NCBI GenBank assembly: GCA_013397115.1
Contig: VWZW01001380.1
Coordinates: 914,154 to 978,153, forward strand
Direction of reading: 5' to 3'
DNA from: Edolisoma coerulescens
Taxonomy: Eukaryota; Chordata; Aves; Passeriformes; Campephagidae
Length of the DNA: 64,000 nt
Position numbers and translations under genes: made by a program. Below, piece after piece: positions 13,689 to 25,450 of the stretch (position 1 is its first letter; the number at the start of each line of letters is the position of its first letter). The notes beneath the pieces were generated by a model. The model was not told the DNA's origin and did not search any database. It saw only the letters and a program-made list of their open reading frames with translations.

Positions 13689-13790
13689 AGTTCTTTAGTG
13701 TGCTGCTTGCCACGTAAGTTGTCTGTGCACAAAAGCATTTTCAAGATTTGCTACCTTGGAACTGCTGCCTGGGCAGAGCAGCAAGGCCAG
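13689..13790 (+). other. Exon-like segment, 102 nt
   Basis: A pyrimidine-rich tract with an ATTAAC branch-like word and ATCCTCAG (13681-13688) precedes the segment, and CCAG|GTGAGT follows at 13787-13796; both are good consensus splice signals. One frame is open throughout (34 codons, phase 0-0), and the other two have stops. The peptide is Cys/Ser/Lys-rich at the start and Ala/Gln-rich at the end, and I recognise no domain. The downstream 150 bp are also relatively GC-rich. About one in five random segments of this size is open in a given frame, so this stays a candidate. Confidence 0.2.
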
Positions 13791-13799
13791 GTGAGTAAA

Positions 13800-14780
13800 G
13801 CCCTGTGGCAGAGGTGAATCTACAACAACAGAGCAGCTCCTTGATTCAGCTGATTCCTGGAACACCATCAGCAGAGGAACCTTTTCCCAGGTCTTCAGCT
13901 GAGGCAAGTCCAGCAGCAGTGATGGTCTCAGACTAACCCAGACTCAGCAGCAAAACTTTGCAGTGCAAATCTTGTTCAAATATACTCAAGAAAACCACTA
14001 CAGGTAGAGAGAACTAGAGTAAATCACATTGCTGAGTTAGCCTTGGGGCTAAAGCAGTAAGTTAAAGTGTAAGTTTGTTTCAGTTTAAAAATAAAACCTC
14101 TAAATCAGTGCCAATCAAAGTCTTCCATTAAAATTACTGTCAAGAAGCAAAGGAAAGCAGTACTCAGACTTGAAACTGTTTTCAAAGAATGCCCTGAAAG
14201 CTTTCACAAAACCCACAATAAGGTCATCCAAATGACTTTTCTGTGACTGTTGGACCAGATGCTTTTATTCCTCATCTCCCCTAATATTTAACTATTGGTT
14301 TAGTAGACATCTACAGTAATTTTTCCTCAGGTTTTACCCATGGTACATGACTTGTTAAAGGTACACAAAAATATTTTCAGGCCTGTTGAGAACTGGATAT
14401 CTTACAGATTTCTTTAAAGACAAAAATGAGTGTAAATATTTTGTTTTAAGTTGAAGACAAAATTTGGATTTGGGAGGAAATAGTTTTCTTGTTATTTTAG
14501 AAGTAGGCCAAAGGAAGTTATCAATGTGAACAGAAAATCCTCTGTGTGATGAACGCACAACATCACCTCAATTTTTACTAGAAGATAATTGCATCATGTG
14601 AATTGATTCTTTTTCAGAAAAATCTTGATGCAAACTAATGTGCTGAAAGAGCAGCATTGCTTAATTTCAATTTTAAAACGAAGAAAAATAAAACTGAGTT
14701 TGAATTACAACTCCTCTCCCAGATCCATTTATTTTTGTATTAGGCCCAAACAAAGAAGCTGTAGCCTCAAAGTTTCTGTA
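13800..14780. other. Unique sequence, no gene seen
   Basis: A GC-richer beginning (to about 13960), then AT-rich sequence. No repeat or RNA gene was recognised. Confidence 0.5.
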
Positions 14781-14809
14781 GAATGAGAATCATTCCTTTG
14801 AAACGCTTC

Positions 14810-15060
14810 CTGTGCAAGGGTGCCTTGAAGGCGGCTCCATCCCTGCGGCAGGATGCCCGTGGCTCAGCGGGATGCCAGGCTGCGCCTGGGAGGCCACATG
14901 GGCATTCCTGCGGGAGAGCACGGAGCCTACCCCGGGGCACTCAACGGGTTAAACGCACTGCAATATGCATTAAGCACATGTTTCGAGCCAGCAGGGTGCC
15001 AGTCTAAGATGTCCTCAAAGCCTAATTTGATAGATATTATGCCATATGCTGCTGCAAGTA
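14810..15060. promoter_or_regulatory. CpG-enriched patch running into a conserved-looking element
   Basis: About 12 CpGs fall within 14800-14995, well above the near absence of CpG in surrounding DNA. The right part (14940-15060) has the dense, non-repetitive texture of vertebrate regulatory elements, including GGGTTAAACGC and ATATGCATTAA, an octamer/POU-like word. It could be an enhancer, an unannotated first exon or a decayed CpG island. No TATA box or clear donor fixes an orientation. Confidence 0.3.
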
Positions 15061-15079
15061 GTTAGTAATAAAGAAGGTA

Positions 15080-18000
15080 AAATTTTTATGGATGAGCAAA
15101 ACAGGAGCTCTTATGGATGGAGTGTTTTTAAATCAGGTGTATAATTTACGTACCGTCAGACCACATGTAGAGTGCATTACTCAATTGAACTTACGAGCAG
15201 ATAGGAAGGCAGTTTCTTTTAATAAGCACTTCTTCAACTTATTGGCTCTACAATTACTTGCACCAATTACCAGCAGCTGCTGCCTGTTTGGTGTTTTATC
15301 TTAGACAAGGAGTTACATTAGTTTCTAATCAACAAACCATTCAAGGACTCTTTAAAAATATTTAAATTTAATTTCCCCATTTATTTTGAATTAACTGAAA
15401 TGCTGGATATTTTCATTGTAGTACTTTGACTCTTCTTAGGTTCTTCTCCAAACATAGATTTACTGTTGTAACATTTAAATTTAAATTTCTATAAAGCCAA
15501 GAATACACATTATAACATATTTGATACAGACATTTGTATGCAGCATCAGCATTGGCCTTATTAGCAATATATGGTAGTTAATACACAGGTGATTTCTTGC
15601 CATAGAATGCATTATACTCCAAAACTTTTCTGACTTGTTCAAGTCTTTCAAGTTGATTATTTACCTGTCTGACTCACACTTACTAGATCACTAGCTAAAG
15701 TAGCAACAGAACAATTACCAGAGAAAGCAATTAAAATAAAAAAAATTGAAGACACTCTGTTATAAGAAGGAAGGACTTTTTTTTTTTCCTTTATCTCTAG
15801 ATTTTGAAAATTATAGTTCTAGAAATTTCCAAACCACTTAATGACACTTGAAAAACACCTTCCCATAACAGGAAAAACGGGTATTTCTTTTGTAGTTTTT
15901 CTTCCCAAAAATCCAAGGTAGAAAGAAAGGAAAATAAATAATTTAGAACTGTAAGTAGCAGAAGTAGCTGAAAACTAAGATGTACTGTAATTTCAGACTC
16001 AGGGAGCTTTTTCAAAGAGAAGTAATATCTGGTGATAAGGTAAGGGGCTGCAGTGTCCAGCTGCTGTTCTGGCACAACAGCCTCCCTCACAGCAAATTCC
16101 TGGCAGACAACTGCCTTTCCAGGCAGAAAACTGTCTATTACACAGAGAACAGTCAGGTAAGAATAAATAAACAAATAAAAACCCCACGACAAGACCAACC
16201 AAACCACAACATCACCACATTTTGCGTTTCAGCTCTTATCCCAATCATACTTTTTGAGTTTATTTTCTTGGTTATGGGGACATCCTTCAAACTCCCCATG
16301 AGCCACATGCTGGGAACTCAAAATCTGGCCAGATGCCTTTGGGACAGGCACCATTAGTGCTCAACCCACTTCAGAGAGTTCATCAGCCACAACAGAAGAG
16401 AAATCTTGCAACACAAGGCAATTTTGGGGCAATTATCATGATTCCAGGTTTCACACTCAGGAGAGGGAAGATGACAATTCAGTTAAGTTTCTCAGATCCA
16501 TTGGTACAAAGTGATGCAAGTCCAAACCCAATAAAAATATTTCAGTTTCCCATTCACAAAGAGCTTTTTATATTCATACATTTCAGCTGTTTGAAGGAAA
16601 TGAGGAAAACTCCTCATATTCTTAGTTTTCTGAAATCACACATCAGCACATGCAAATCCTGTACTTTCTTAAAATAATAAAACTAAACAGAGCACCCTGT
16701 TTCCTCCTATTATCTGCTGAAATATAAATAATCAAGACTGCTAAGAAACCCAGAAAATTCATTGAAAGGGGCCTCAGGATCAATGCTTCATATAATAAAG
16801 GAGTCCTCTGAAAAATATCAGGATATTGCAACTATTTTCAGACCCCAGTACCAGAGGGGATTTCTAGTATACTGGCTCCAAACAGAGACTTCAAACTCTA
16901 ATAATAGAATAAATTTGGTTCCAATAGACCTTGGGAACTTATCTGACCCAACACTTACACTCCCAAACGCAAGGTCAACTTCAGACTTGGTCTTGAATTG
17001 AATTGTACTGAAAACACCAACAGAAAATGGGAAAATTATTCTTTAAATGAAAAAAAAATTTAGAAAATTCATAGCAAATATCACTTGAAAACAGCTGATG
17101 AATCAACCTTCCATGCCTCAGAAGTTACTACTTTTATACCCTTCCTTCTTGTTCTTCTGCAAAACATGATTTTAAAAAAGCTCTGAAAGGAAGGGGTCAT
17201 TTTCTGGGATTTTACAGAACACAGGTAAATAGTCAGGCCTTCTTCACTCTTCCAAAAAGAACAGTATTTTCCACGGAAGAGGAAGGTCCTAAGAGGAAGA
17301 TCCTGCCCTCTCTCTACCATAGACAATTTAGTTTCTCCATCACACTACCAGTGTATTAAAACCACCCAAGACAATAAAACATTTTGCTGTTGAAGTTTAG
17401 AAACAAAGACATTCATCTTTTTATTGCAAATTCCTTTAACTCCTGCAGTTAAATTACAAATTATCCATCTTTTAATGCCATCTCTCACAGCTGGGAGAAA
17501 TCTAACCCTCTCAGGACTCAATCAGATATTCACATCAATTTGTGTAATTAACACTAAGCTTAACATCTCTCTTAATTATGACTGCAAACACTTTCTTAAA
17601 ATAAAACAAACTCACTAACTTAGAAAAACAAAACAAAGAAATCTAACACCACTTAAAAATGACTCACAAAGCTTTGAGAAGATTAATTCAAAGCCTCTTA
17701 GGCATTTAGAATTAAAAAAAAATAAAAGAAAGAAAAAAAATTTAAAATAATAATTAAAAAAACCAAGATTCATAAAACATGAGGTTCAAATGCCAGTAGG
17801 GTCTGCTCAAGTTATTTGCTTGTATTCCTTCAAGGTGCAGGTACTACACCATCTCATCATGTGCCCCTAATTTATATGAGATCTTATTCCTGTCTTCCCA
17901 TGGGTATTTCCTACTCCCACCCCAATGCACATGAGGGACTGGATAATATTCTTGGGAAAATACACAGGGTTCTCAAATGTTTCCTGAAAGAAAGGTGGTC

Positions 18001-18430
18001 CATCCCATTAGCAGAATTAAGGTCACCACATATATATTTTGCTACTCATAACTTGCATTCCACCTGGTCTTCTGATAATACCCTAAGGAATGACACTATT
18101 TAAGCTCACACACAGAGTATCCTGCAGAACACACACAGGAATGTGGCTGCTGGGGTCTCTGGATGATATATTAGGGCTCTCAGAAGATTGTATGAGGATC
18201 TTACCCTCTCCCTGGATCAAATCTATAAAATGCCAAGCACTCATTATGCACAAACCTCTAAGCACATTAGTCATCCTTGGGAATGTACATTTACAACATA
18301 ATGAATTTCAGGCATGTCTATAATTACAAAAATAATTGTTGTTTTAGAGTTATGCTTGTAGAGAATGTGGACATTACTGTAAACAAAAGGAAATAAACAA
18401 AATATCACTGATATTCATGATGTCACTGAT
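15080..18430. other. AT-rich stretch with low-complexity runs
   Basis: Includes T11 (15777-15787), an A/C-rich run (16170-16212) and an A-rich tract (17711-17764). Overlapping open frames at 15797-16357 on both strands (136 and 125 codons) share the same bases and show no known domain; they look like chance. Confidence 0.55.
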
Positions 18431-18439
18431 CTCTCACAG

Positions 18440-18715
18440 CTCTGCAGCACTGCCTGAGCATTGGCATCACCTTATTGCACGACACACCTCTGGTTATTCA
18501 ATTATACACAGCACAGATCCTTAAAGGCGTAGAATTAACTGTGCTGTGTGACGCATTACAGGAAATGTTGCCAGTTGAAAGGGACCCGTGGTCAAAGCAA
18601 TGCTGTTTAGTTTAAAGCAGCTGTATCCTGCAGCCCCAGACCTTGCTCTCGAGCAGAGACAGTGATGTCTTTAGCTAATTAAGGACCTTGTTCTGTGAGC
18701 TCTTCGCCTACCATA
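18440..18715. promoter_or_regulatory. Conserved-looking noncoding element with hairpin
   Basis: This segment has balanced composition, several CpGs, homeodomain-type TAGCTAATTAAGG (18672-18684) and a perfect inverted repeat: ACACAGCACAG at 18506-18516 and its complement at 18539-18549, with a 22-nt loop. There is no open frame of note. The texture resembles vertebrate developmental enhancers; conservation itself cannot be judged from one sequence. Confidence 0.25.
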
Positions 18716-21700
18716 CATCCAGTGACCAGGGTCAACAGGCAGGAACATCTGAAACTATAGGAATACAAACTATCTTCTAGATTAAAGTCTTTCCCTGTGG
18801 AATATCAAAGGCATACAGATATTTTTTCAAAATTAATATCAATTATGGTTACTTCAATCAAGAAAATTCAGAAATGACTGAGGCATCCAAATGACAGCTG
18901 GAGTGGACTCCTGCCTGTCAAGGTCCTCCCTCTTAGTCATGTAACCCCCAAAAAGAAGTAGCAGTTCAATCTTCTGCTCGTTTTTCACATAATAAACTTG
19001 CTTTTATAAGATAGCAGTTATTGAGATGTTCCTTACAATGGCACTTAAATTTTTTCTCTCGATCATCTTAGTCTGGATAGGGGCAAAGAAGTTGTATCAT
19101 TAGGAATTCCCAAGTGCCAGAAAATACCTGAAAAATAAAATGTAACGTCCTTTAATGTTTTAGTATTACTTAGCCCTTAGAAAAGATGGATACAACAACA
19201 CTAGTCACTCCTCCCATTACCCTAAAATGGGACTATTCACCACGACAGAAATAAAGCCTTACTTTCAGTTATTCACACAAAATTATTTGATCTCTTCCTA
19301 GGCTAAGATATTATCTTCACTGGTCATTTACTAAGACAAATTTTACATCTCCTAAAACAATGGAGAATCCCATTCAATTCTCAGCCATAAAACTTAAGAC
19401 TCAGGCTCCCACAAGTATCAGAGTTCCTCAGACAAACTCCTAAACTACCAGAAGACCACCCAAAACTGAGCCCCCCAAAAGATCCTTCTATTTAGTATCA
19501 CAGATGATAGTGTTGAGGCCATGAGAGAAAAGAGATTAAGAATTCTCTTTCGTGTTTCTCTACAGATTCGACTTAGGACTAAGATCAAGTCTACTGGATC
19601 TCATCAAGTAACTGTGCTCTGAAAGGAAGCATAGAAAGAATAAAAAGAGGGATGAATGGAAGGGGAATATCAAGTTTTAAAGTCTCTGTCTCCTTTCTAC
19701 AAGCTCTCTTAAAATGAACATCTCAAGTTCCTCAGGGAAAGGAAAAAACCCAAACAACAAAACCCCTCACAGCTCTTGAGGAAAGAAAATGTTTGTGCGT
19801 GACCTTTGTTTCTACAACAACAGCAGAAGTGGAATGGTCATTTCTTATACAACAAACACGTTTGTTTCTTTACCAAATGGTACCTCTGCAGTTCATGAAA
19901 TCACACCCAGCAGGGCTTCAGTTGCCCAAGGTGGGCACAAGAGGGTTCACTGCCATGAGCAAAGGCCACTCTCCAGTTACTTTCAGTGTCTGCATTAACC
20001 AATATCCAAATGCGGTGGCTAAGAGCTACCTTGTGAATATTAGGAAATTAAATAAACTACAATTTACAGACTTCAGCACGTGGTTAAAGTCAAGGTAATT
20101 CTTCTTATCACTGCTTTTTGGTTTTTTTTAAGCACACTTCTGTGATTCTTCTCATTGCCAGAATTAATGTGCACTGCATGTAATGTGTTGTAAAGCAGGC
20201 AGTGCATCATTAGCACCACCTACTCAGAGCTATTTTTAACCACAATCTCAATATTTGGGTAGCTCTGTTAATTAACATACCACTATTACTGCAAAGATGA
20301 GATTTGCACATTATTTCAAGTAGGCTTTAACAGTCTTTGAAAAATAACTACTAAATTTGTTAGCAGTTTTCACTATTTTAAGAAGAAAAATATTACACTT
20401 ATTTTCAAAAGTCTAGAAACGGAGAAGACCCATAATTTAATTAAAAACTTTATTTATATTTATGTCAAGTTGGTTTTAGCTGCTTATTTTGTTTATCTTG
20501 TTTTTAAAAGATATTTTGGGCCATCTCCATAGACTGTTTGCAATAATTGATTCTGGGTTAGAGCACCAGCATTTCTGACACTTCTTCTCCTTACCATTCC
20601 AAGCTGTGGCCTCATTTCAACTACTGGTGAAGACACAAAAGCAATGAGAAATTCTATTATCAGATTACATGTACATGGAACAACAAATCCAGGGATAGCC
20701 ATGCAACAAGGTTCATGCCCCTTATTTGAGCAGTCATCTAAAAAGCAGCAATTTCAAGAAACCATGAAGCAGTTAGAACTATAACCTTTTTCATACCCTC
20801 ATAAGCAAATGATATCATAATTTCCTCACTGCTCAATGATCCCCAGGCTTTCACAGTAGAAGAACAGGTTTGATTTCACTCACAAGTTGTTCAAAACAGA
20901 GACACCAGGTTTAAGCTTTGATGCATTCAGACTGTACAATGGGCTTTAGCCAAGAGAAAAGGAAGAAGGTAGCATTGAAAAGTACTGCCAAAATGGCCTA
21001 TTCATTTCTCACTTTACTTTGTCAAAGGTGGTAGAGGTGAAAAGCTAATTAAATTATCTTAAAGAAAATAAAGGACTATAATACTATTTATTTGTTCGTC
21101 CTACAGATTTGCATTACAGGATAATTGTGGGATAATCATTACTCTCAAGGCAGGAATGCAATACATTCACGTGTTACCATTGCATCAGAGTATTATTCTG
21201 TACTGTTCTGGATAAGAAAAATGTGGCCATCACACAACAGAATTTAATTTTTAAAATCTCATTTTAATCTCTTGTATTGATTTCTCAACCCACCATATAC
21301 AACATGTCTCATCACTGACTCCTGTCTGACTGCAGCAAGTTCCTGGAAGGCCAAGCACAGGCCCCTGAACACACAGTTCGAGTGCTGACTGCTGGGAATA
21401 TCAGTTAAAACCTGGACTACAAAAATCACAGCAATACATTTAGAGATTCCCTTCTTCCCTTCATCATCACCCTTCTAGTTTCCATGCTGATTCTCCAAGA
21501 CTCAGATCTCACAGTTTTCATCACAAAGTTCAGATTCCTCAGGCCCATTATCACATTTCCACAATGGCTTCAGGGCCAAGTGTGCTTCCAAAGATTACAT
21601 TTTTAGAGTCAGAGTCACACAGAACTCCAGAATACATCAAAACCACCATCAGATCATTTCTTCTAGGTATCTCTTCCTATATTCTGTACCCAAAAGCAGA

Positions 21701-22790
21701 GCTTTTGAGGACACAACAGCATTTTTGATCTTAAGGGAAAATAAATTACCAAAAGCACGATGGAAAGCTTTCCAAGAACTTCATTATTAAAGTCATAATT
21801 CAACACAGCTATTGTTGCCAAATTTCCAGAGCAGAATAACACTCCACTCCCTGCCTTCCCCTCCTCCCCTGAGCTACAGATATTCTTTGAAAAGTTGGTA
21901 TTAATAATGCAAAAATAAAATATTTAAGGAAAAAAGAAAGAGAGGGTTAAAAACATGAGTTTAAAATGTGCCATAAGCTTCTAATGGGAAAAAATAAACA
22001 AAAAAGAAAGTCTTTAGGAAGCAGACAAAACAAAATACACAGACACACAAAAGAAGATACTCTGTCCCCCCAAATAAACAATACATGTATCCAAATTTGT
22101 CTGGAATTACATCCTGCATGCATTAAGAAAACTAGCCTCATTAAGACATGTACAAATAAAACTTTACTGAGTCATAAAACTCATTAAAATTAAGTTAATA
22201 CTGCTCATTCAGAATCCAAGAAACTGTGCCTTTTTAGCTGCAACTTTTTGGGCCCTATAAGTGCACTTATTCTAAATTAAAACCTTTTTGTGTGTTTAAT
22301 TTCTTTTACTTTGTAATATCATAGACCATCTAGTTGTCAAAATCACTCTGCAGGAAACAAATGAGCTTGGAAATTCAGCATGGTAAGAACAGACTGTTGA
22401 AGCTGCAGTCACTCAACATATACTTAGCCACAGGTATAGCAACTAGAATACACACAATAATATACGCAGTTGTTCATGACTTTAGAAGACAGAAAGCTTT
22501 TTCACATCTTGTCCATTTTAATTAACCTTTTCATTTAAAAAAATTAATTCCAGCTGTTAACTGAAGGTTACAAGAACATCATATTCTGAAACACCCTGAT
22601 TTTTTTTCCTGACATTATATAACCATTAAAATATTTAATCAAGATATTGTGCACCATAACTGAGTGCACAAGTAGTGAGATACTCATTTGGGGTACATAT
22701 GAACTGCTATTATAGAAACCTTATTTATACAACAGCCACTCTTCTGTCTCTTTGTCTTAAAGTTACCTTAAGAAGCTTACTTGTATTAGG
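18716..22790. other. AT-rich stretch, no gene seen
   Basis: Contains an A/C-rich run (19745-19775) and a possible 42-nt microexon-like segment (19566-19607) behind a strong acceptor (GTTTCTCTACAG) but with a weak donor (CAA|GTAACT). Nothing else was recognised. Confidence 0.5.
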
Positions 22791-22795
22791 GGCAT

Positions 22796-22810
22796 AAAAA
22801 AAAAAAAAAA
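22796..22810 (+). repeat. Poly-A run (A15)
   Basis: Fifteen consecutive A residues, one of ten A runs of 11 or longer on this strand. No upstream retrocopy was recognised. Confidence 0.9.
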
Positions 22811-22834
22811 GAAAGCATCAGGTACGTTACCCAG

Positions 22835-22995
22835 CTGCTGCTGTTGGAGGCAGAGCTCCCAGGAAAGCAACACCTTGCCCGGGGACAGAGGCAGAACTTT
22901 GCTCCAGCACAGCCTCGCTGCTGCTCCCGGGAGCGGGGGGACATCACCCCATGGAACAGCCGGCACGAGCAACTCCTGGGGCCAGAACTCACCTC
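22835..22995. other. GC-rich patch
   Basis: About seven CpGs and several CTGCTG/GGGAGC words in about 160 bp, directly after a poly-A run. On the minus strand a CTGAG|GTGAGT donor-like site lies at its right edge (22988-22998). Overlapping open frames on both strands follow from the low AT content. Function unknown. Confidence 0.3.
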
Positions 22996-22999
22996 AGAC

Positions 23000-24430
23000 A
23001 CAAAACACAGCTCGTTCTACCATCCCTTCTTCTAACAACACTCTTGACTAATTTAGCTGGACACCTTTTCTCCCTGTCTTTTGGTAGGTTGCTTCTGAAG
23101 GCTGCTTGGTTTTAAACTAAATTCTTCCCAGCTGGGGTATGCTAATCACTGCTGGAGGAACAATACTCAGCTGATACCTGGGGCTCTGATGCAATTTACC
23201 TGTGCAGTCAGGTGCTGCAATCAGGCATCCTGCTTCCCATTCCATCTAACAGCTGCAGCTCGTCCATTTACATTCCCTGCTCACAAGTACAGGCACAGGA
23301 AAGTTTTCTTTCGAAGATGCACAGAATTCATTCTTAATGTGACTATACCAAGTGTGATGTATTTATATCAGGGGTATAACCGAGTGTCTTTGTTGTCATT
23401 GGATTCAGGCTTCCCAGTAAGGTTTTAAGAAAAGTAGTGAAATACTATTCAGTATAAAACTAAAAAAAAGTAAATAAAAGTAATCTGGCTTTATGCCATA
23501 ATAGCTGTCGTCATTCTCATTAAGAACTTGGTCCACCACCTAGAGTTCCTCTAGGAACTCTATAATCAGGATGGATAAATTCATATTCTATGCTACACAG
23601 AAGACAAAAGACAACAGCCAATACACACAGAAGCATCAACTCATTGAAAACCTGGGCAAATTGCTTTCACCTGTGCCATTCACACACCACCCTCTATAAA
23701 TACACAGAAGTTCTACATCTAAAAATATGGTTCTGATATAAACCACAAACCACTTTTATTCCATCCAACAAATAAAAGGGAGTTTTGGAGAGGTTTACTA
23801 TTCTCAGCAATGCTTGTTAAAGCTTATTTAAAGCTGCATTCCTATAGCAACTCTTAATTCTCCAGTATGCATTGGCTAGTGAGATAAGGGTGGCAAGATT
23901 AACATTAACATAAACAATAAAGGAAAGCACATAGATTCAACAATTTCCTATCAATATAAATCATTTGATAAACTCATCCTGAACAGAAAAAGCAGATATC
24001 CTTAATATTAAAATACATTCAACTCTGCTATTTCTCCTTAGAGGGCCCCGGAGTATGAGAGAAGTCTCATTGGAAGAGTCGATACCAATTCCTGAGATGA
24101 GCTACTACACGAGACATAACCTTGCTTTTCCTCTTGTAGGCAGACGAAACCTTCCCAAGTGACACATACTCAAAACTCCCTCCATAAATTGCTCCCTACA
24201 TCTCGGTTCCTCTTCTGATTAAAAAGAATAACAATTCTACAGGCCACTTTTTGTCTGTATCAGCAAAATACTTTACTCTTCTCCTTCCCCCACTTCAAAA
24301 CCACAGAAATTGCAGAATTATTAAACTGTTTATGCTCATGCTTATTTTTAAAGTAGCACGGCAAGCCTGGATGCCAGACAGCAAAGACCAAAGCAGGTCA
24401 TTAATATTGCAGACATTCCCAAGCCACACT
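23000..24430. other. Unique stretch with a short palindrome
   Basis: Holds the inverted repeat at 23541-23562; otherwise no gene, repeat or RNA was recognised. Confidence 0.5.
23541..23562. repeat. Perfect inverted repeat, 10-bp arms
   Basis: TAGAGTTCCT is followed after CT by its exact complement AGGAACTCTA. The 2-nt spacer is too tight for a stable RNA loop without opening a base pair, so a dimeric protein site or chance are the likelier readings. Confidence 0.7.
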
Positions 24431-24892
24431 ATCATTTTGTTGCAACATCTCCGCGTCCATTGGAGCCCCCCTAGGGTAAGCAGGACGCACTGAATAGTTT
24501 AACAAAGCAAACCCCCGGGTATTGCCAGGAGGAGACTGAAAAAGTGAAGTTTCACCGCCTCCTCCAAAATCCGTCCGTCCCCGGCTAACGTTACATTTGC
24601 CAACAGCGACACCCGGTGGCACCGCGCGGCCCCGCGCCGGCCTTCGCTCCCGCACGCGGAAATTCCCTCCTTCCCAAGGTAAATCCTCCTGTCGCCGCTG
24701 GAATATCCTTAGGAACAGAGCGTACAGCGACTTTTTTAGTCCTGTTTGGTATCTCAAATTAAAACGAACACGATGTCGCCTGAGAGTATATGAGATGTAT
24801 ATACAGGCTTTGCAAACTGCAGCAGGACTGGGGCTGAAAAGATCTCTTGGTTCTTGCTTGCACTCCAAATTGTCCAAAATGAAACGTTTCAT
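24401..24892 (-). other. 163-codon open frame across the CpG island; probably chance
   Basis: The longest open frame in the window begins at an ATG (complement of 24890-24892). Its predicted product is Arg-rich in the middle, where it crosses the CpG-dense core, with no signal peptide, membrane segment or known motif. GC-rich DNA lacks stop codons, which explains much of its length. If the island is a promoter for leftward transcription, the frame could be part of a lineage-specific first exon, but I have no positive evidence that it is translated. Confidence 0.12.
24440..24790. promoter_or_regulatory. Isolated CpG island, candidate promoter
   Basis: The core 24550-24710 holds about 19 CpGs in roughly 160 bp, in a genome region otherwise almost free of CpG. 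CpG-bearing words continue on both sides (24451, 24482, 24719-24780). A CCAAT-box complement (CCATTGG) lies at 24457-24463, and a donor-like CCCAAG|GTAAAT follows the core on the + strand at 24674-24685. Unmethylated islands of this kind usually mark promoters in vertebrates, and they keep CpG only if protected in the germ line. There is no TATA box and no recognisable first coding exon, so a noncoding RNA or an alternative promoter is as likely as a coding gene. Orientation is unresolved. Confidence 0.45.
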
Positions 24893-25270
24893 GCAGAAAG
24901 TTGGGACACGAGCTCAGTGAAAAATTTCTGCAACTGTACATAATTGCTTTGGTCAATTACACTCGTGTAAAAAGCAGCCACGCACGGTAATAAAAATACA
25001 ATTATTTTGGTTTCTAGTAGTTGGAGATAATTGCGTAAATATTGTTGCAATTTTAAATATAAAATACATAATATCAAGAATACTCTTTTTACACTAGTAT
25101 TTATCCACTAAAGTAGTTAAGGTGTATTATCTTCTTTTCATACTGTTTTTAACACACAGAGTTCCATGCTATGTATGGATCTTATGCAAATGCTCTTTGA
25201 TTTCAAATGAGACTTTGCATACTAAGGAGTCTATTTTCCCATCAATGCAGAAGAGATTTACGCACATAAG

Positions 25271-25290
25271 TCCCATTACCATTAATGGGA
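25271..25290. repeat. Inverted repeat TCCCATTA-CCAT-TAATGGGA
   Basis: Perfect 8-bp arms around a 4-nt spacer, within a segment that also repeats ACATAAGTCCC/ACATAAATCCC. It lies 84 bp left of the larger hairpin at 25374-25450. Confidence 0.6.
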
Positions 25291-25373
25291 CTCACCCACA
25301 TAAATCCCCTGCACATTGATAGACCCTTAGGATTTACATTGAAATGGGTCCTTTAGAGCCATTACAATGTCAA

Positions 25374-25450
25374 CCTTTTGCCAGGATTTTGCGTATTAAC
25401 AATATTAAGCAATACGTGGCAATCTTAATGTGTAAAATCCTAGCAAAAGG
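25374..25450 (+). repeat. 77-nt imperfect hairpin
   Basis: The left arm 25374-25392 and right arm 25432-25450 pair over 19 positions with one C-A mismatch and one G-U wobble. Inside, ATTAAG and CTTAAT can form a second stem, giving a single folded structure with a bulge. No coding frame runs through it. Size and shape resemble a microRNA precursor or the remains of a palindromic mobile element. I recognise no known microRNA seed, so this is a structure without a name. Confidence 0.5.

Noticed and set aside
15797..16357. Overlapping 136-codon (-) and 125-codon (+) frames
   Set aside because: Both use the same bases, the minus product is a Leu/Phe-rich string typical of translated T-rich DNA, and neither has a recognised domain.
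24401..24892. 163-codon minus-strand open frame as a protein gene
   Set aside because: It spans GC-rich, stop-poor DNA, is Arg-rich in just that part and has no known motif; kept only as a low-confidence note under the CpG island.
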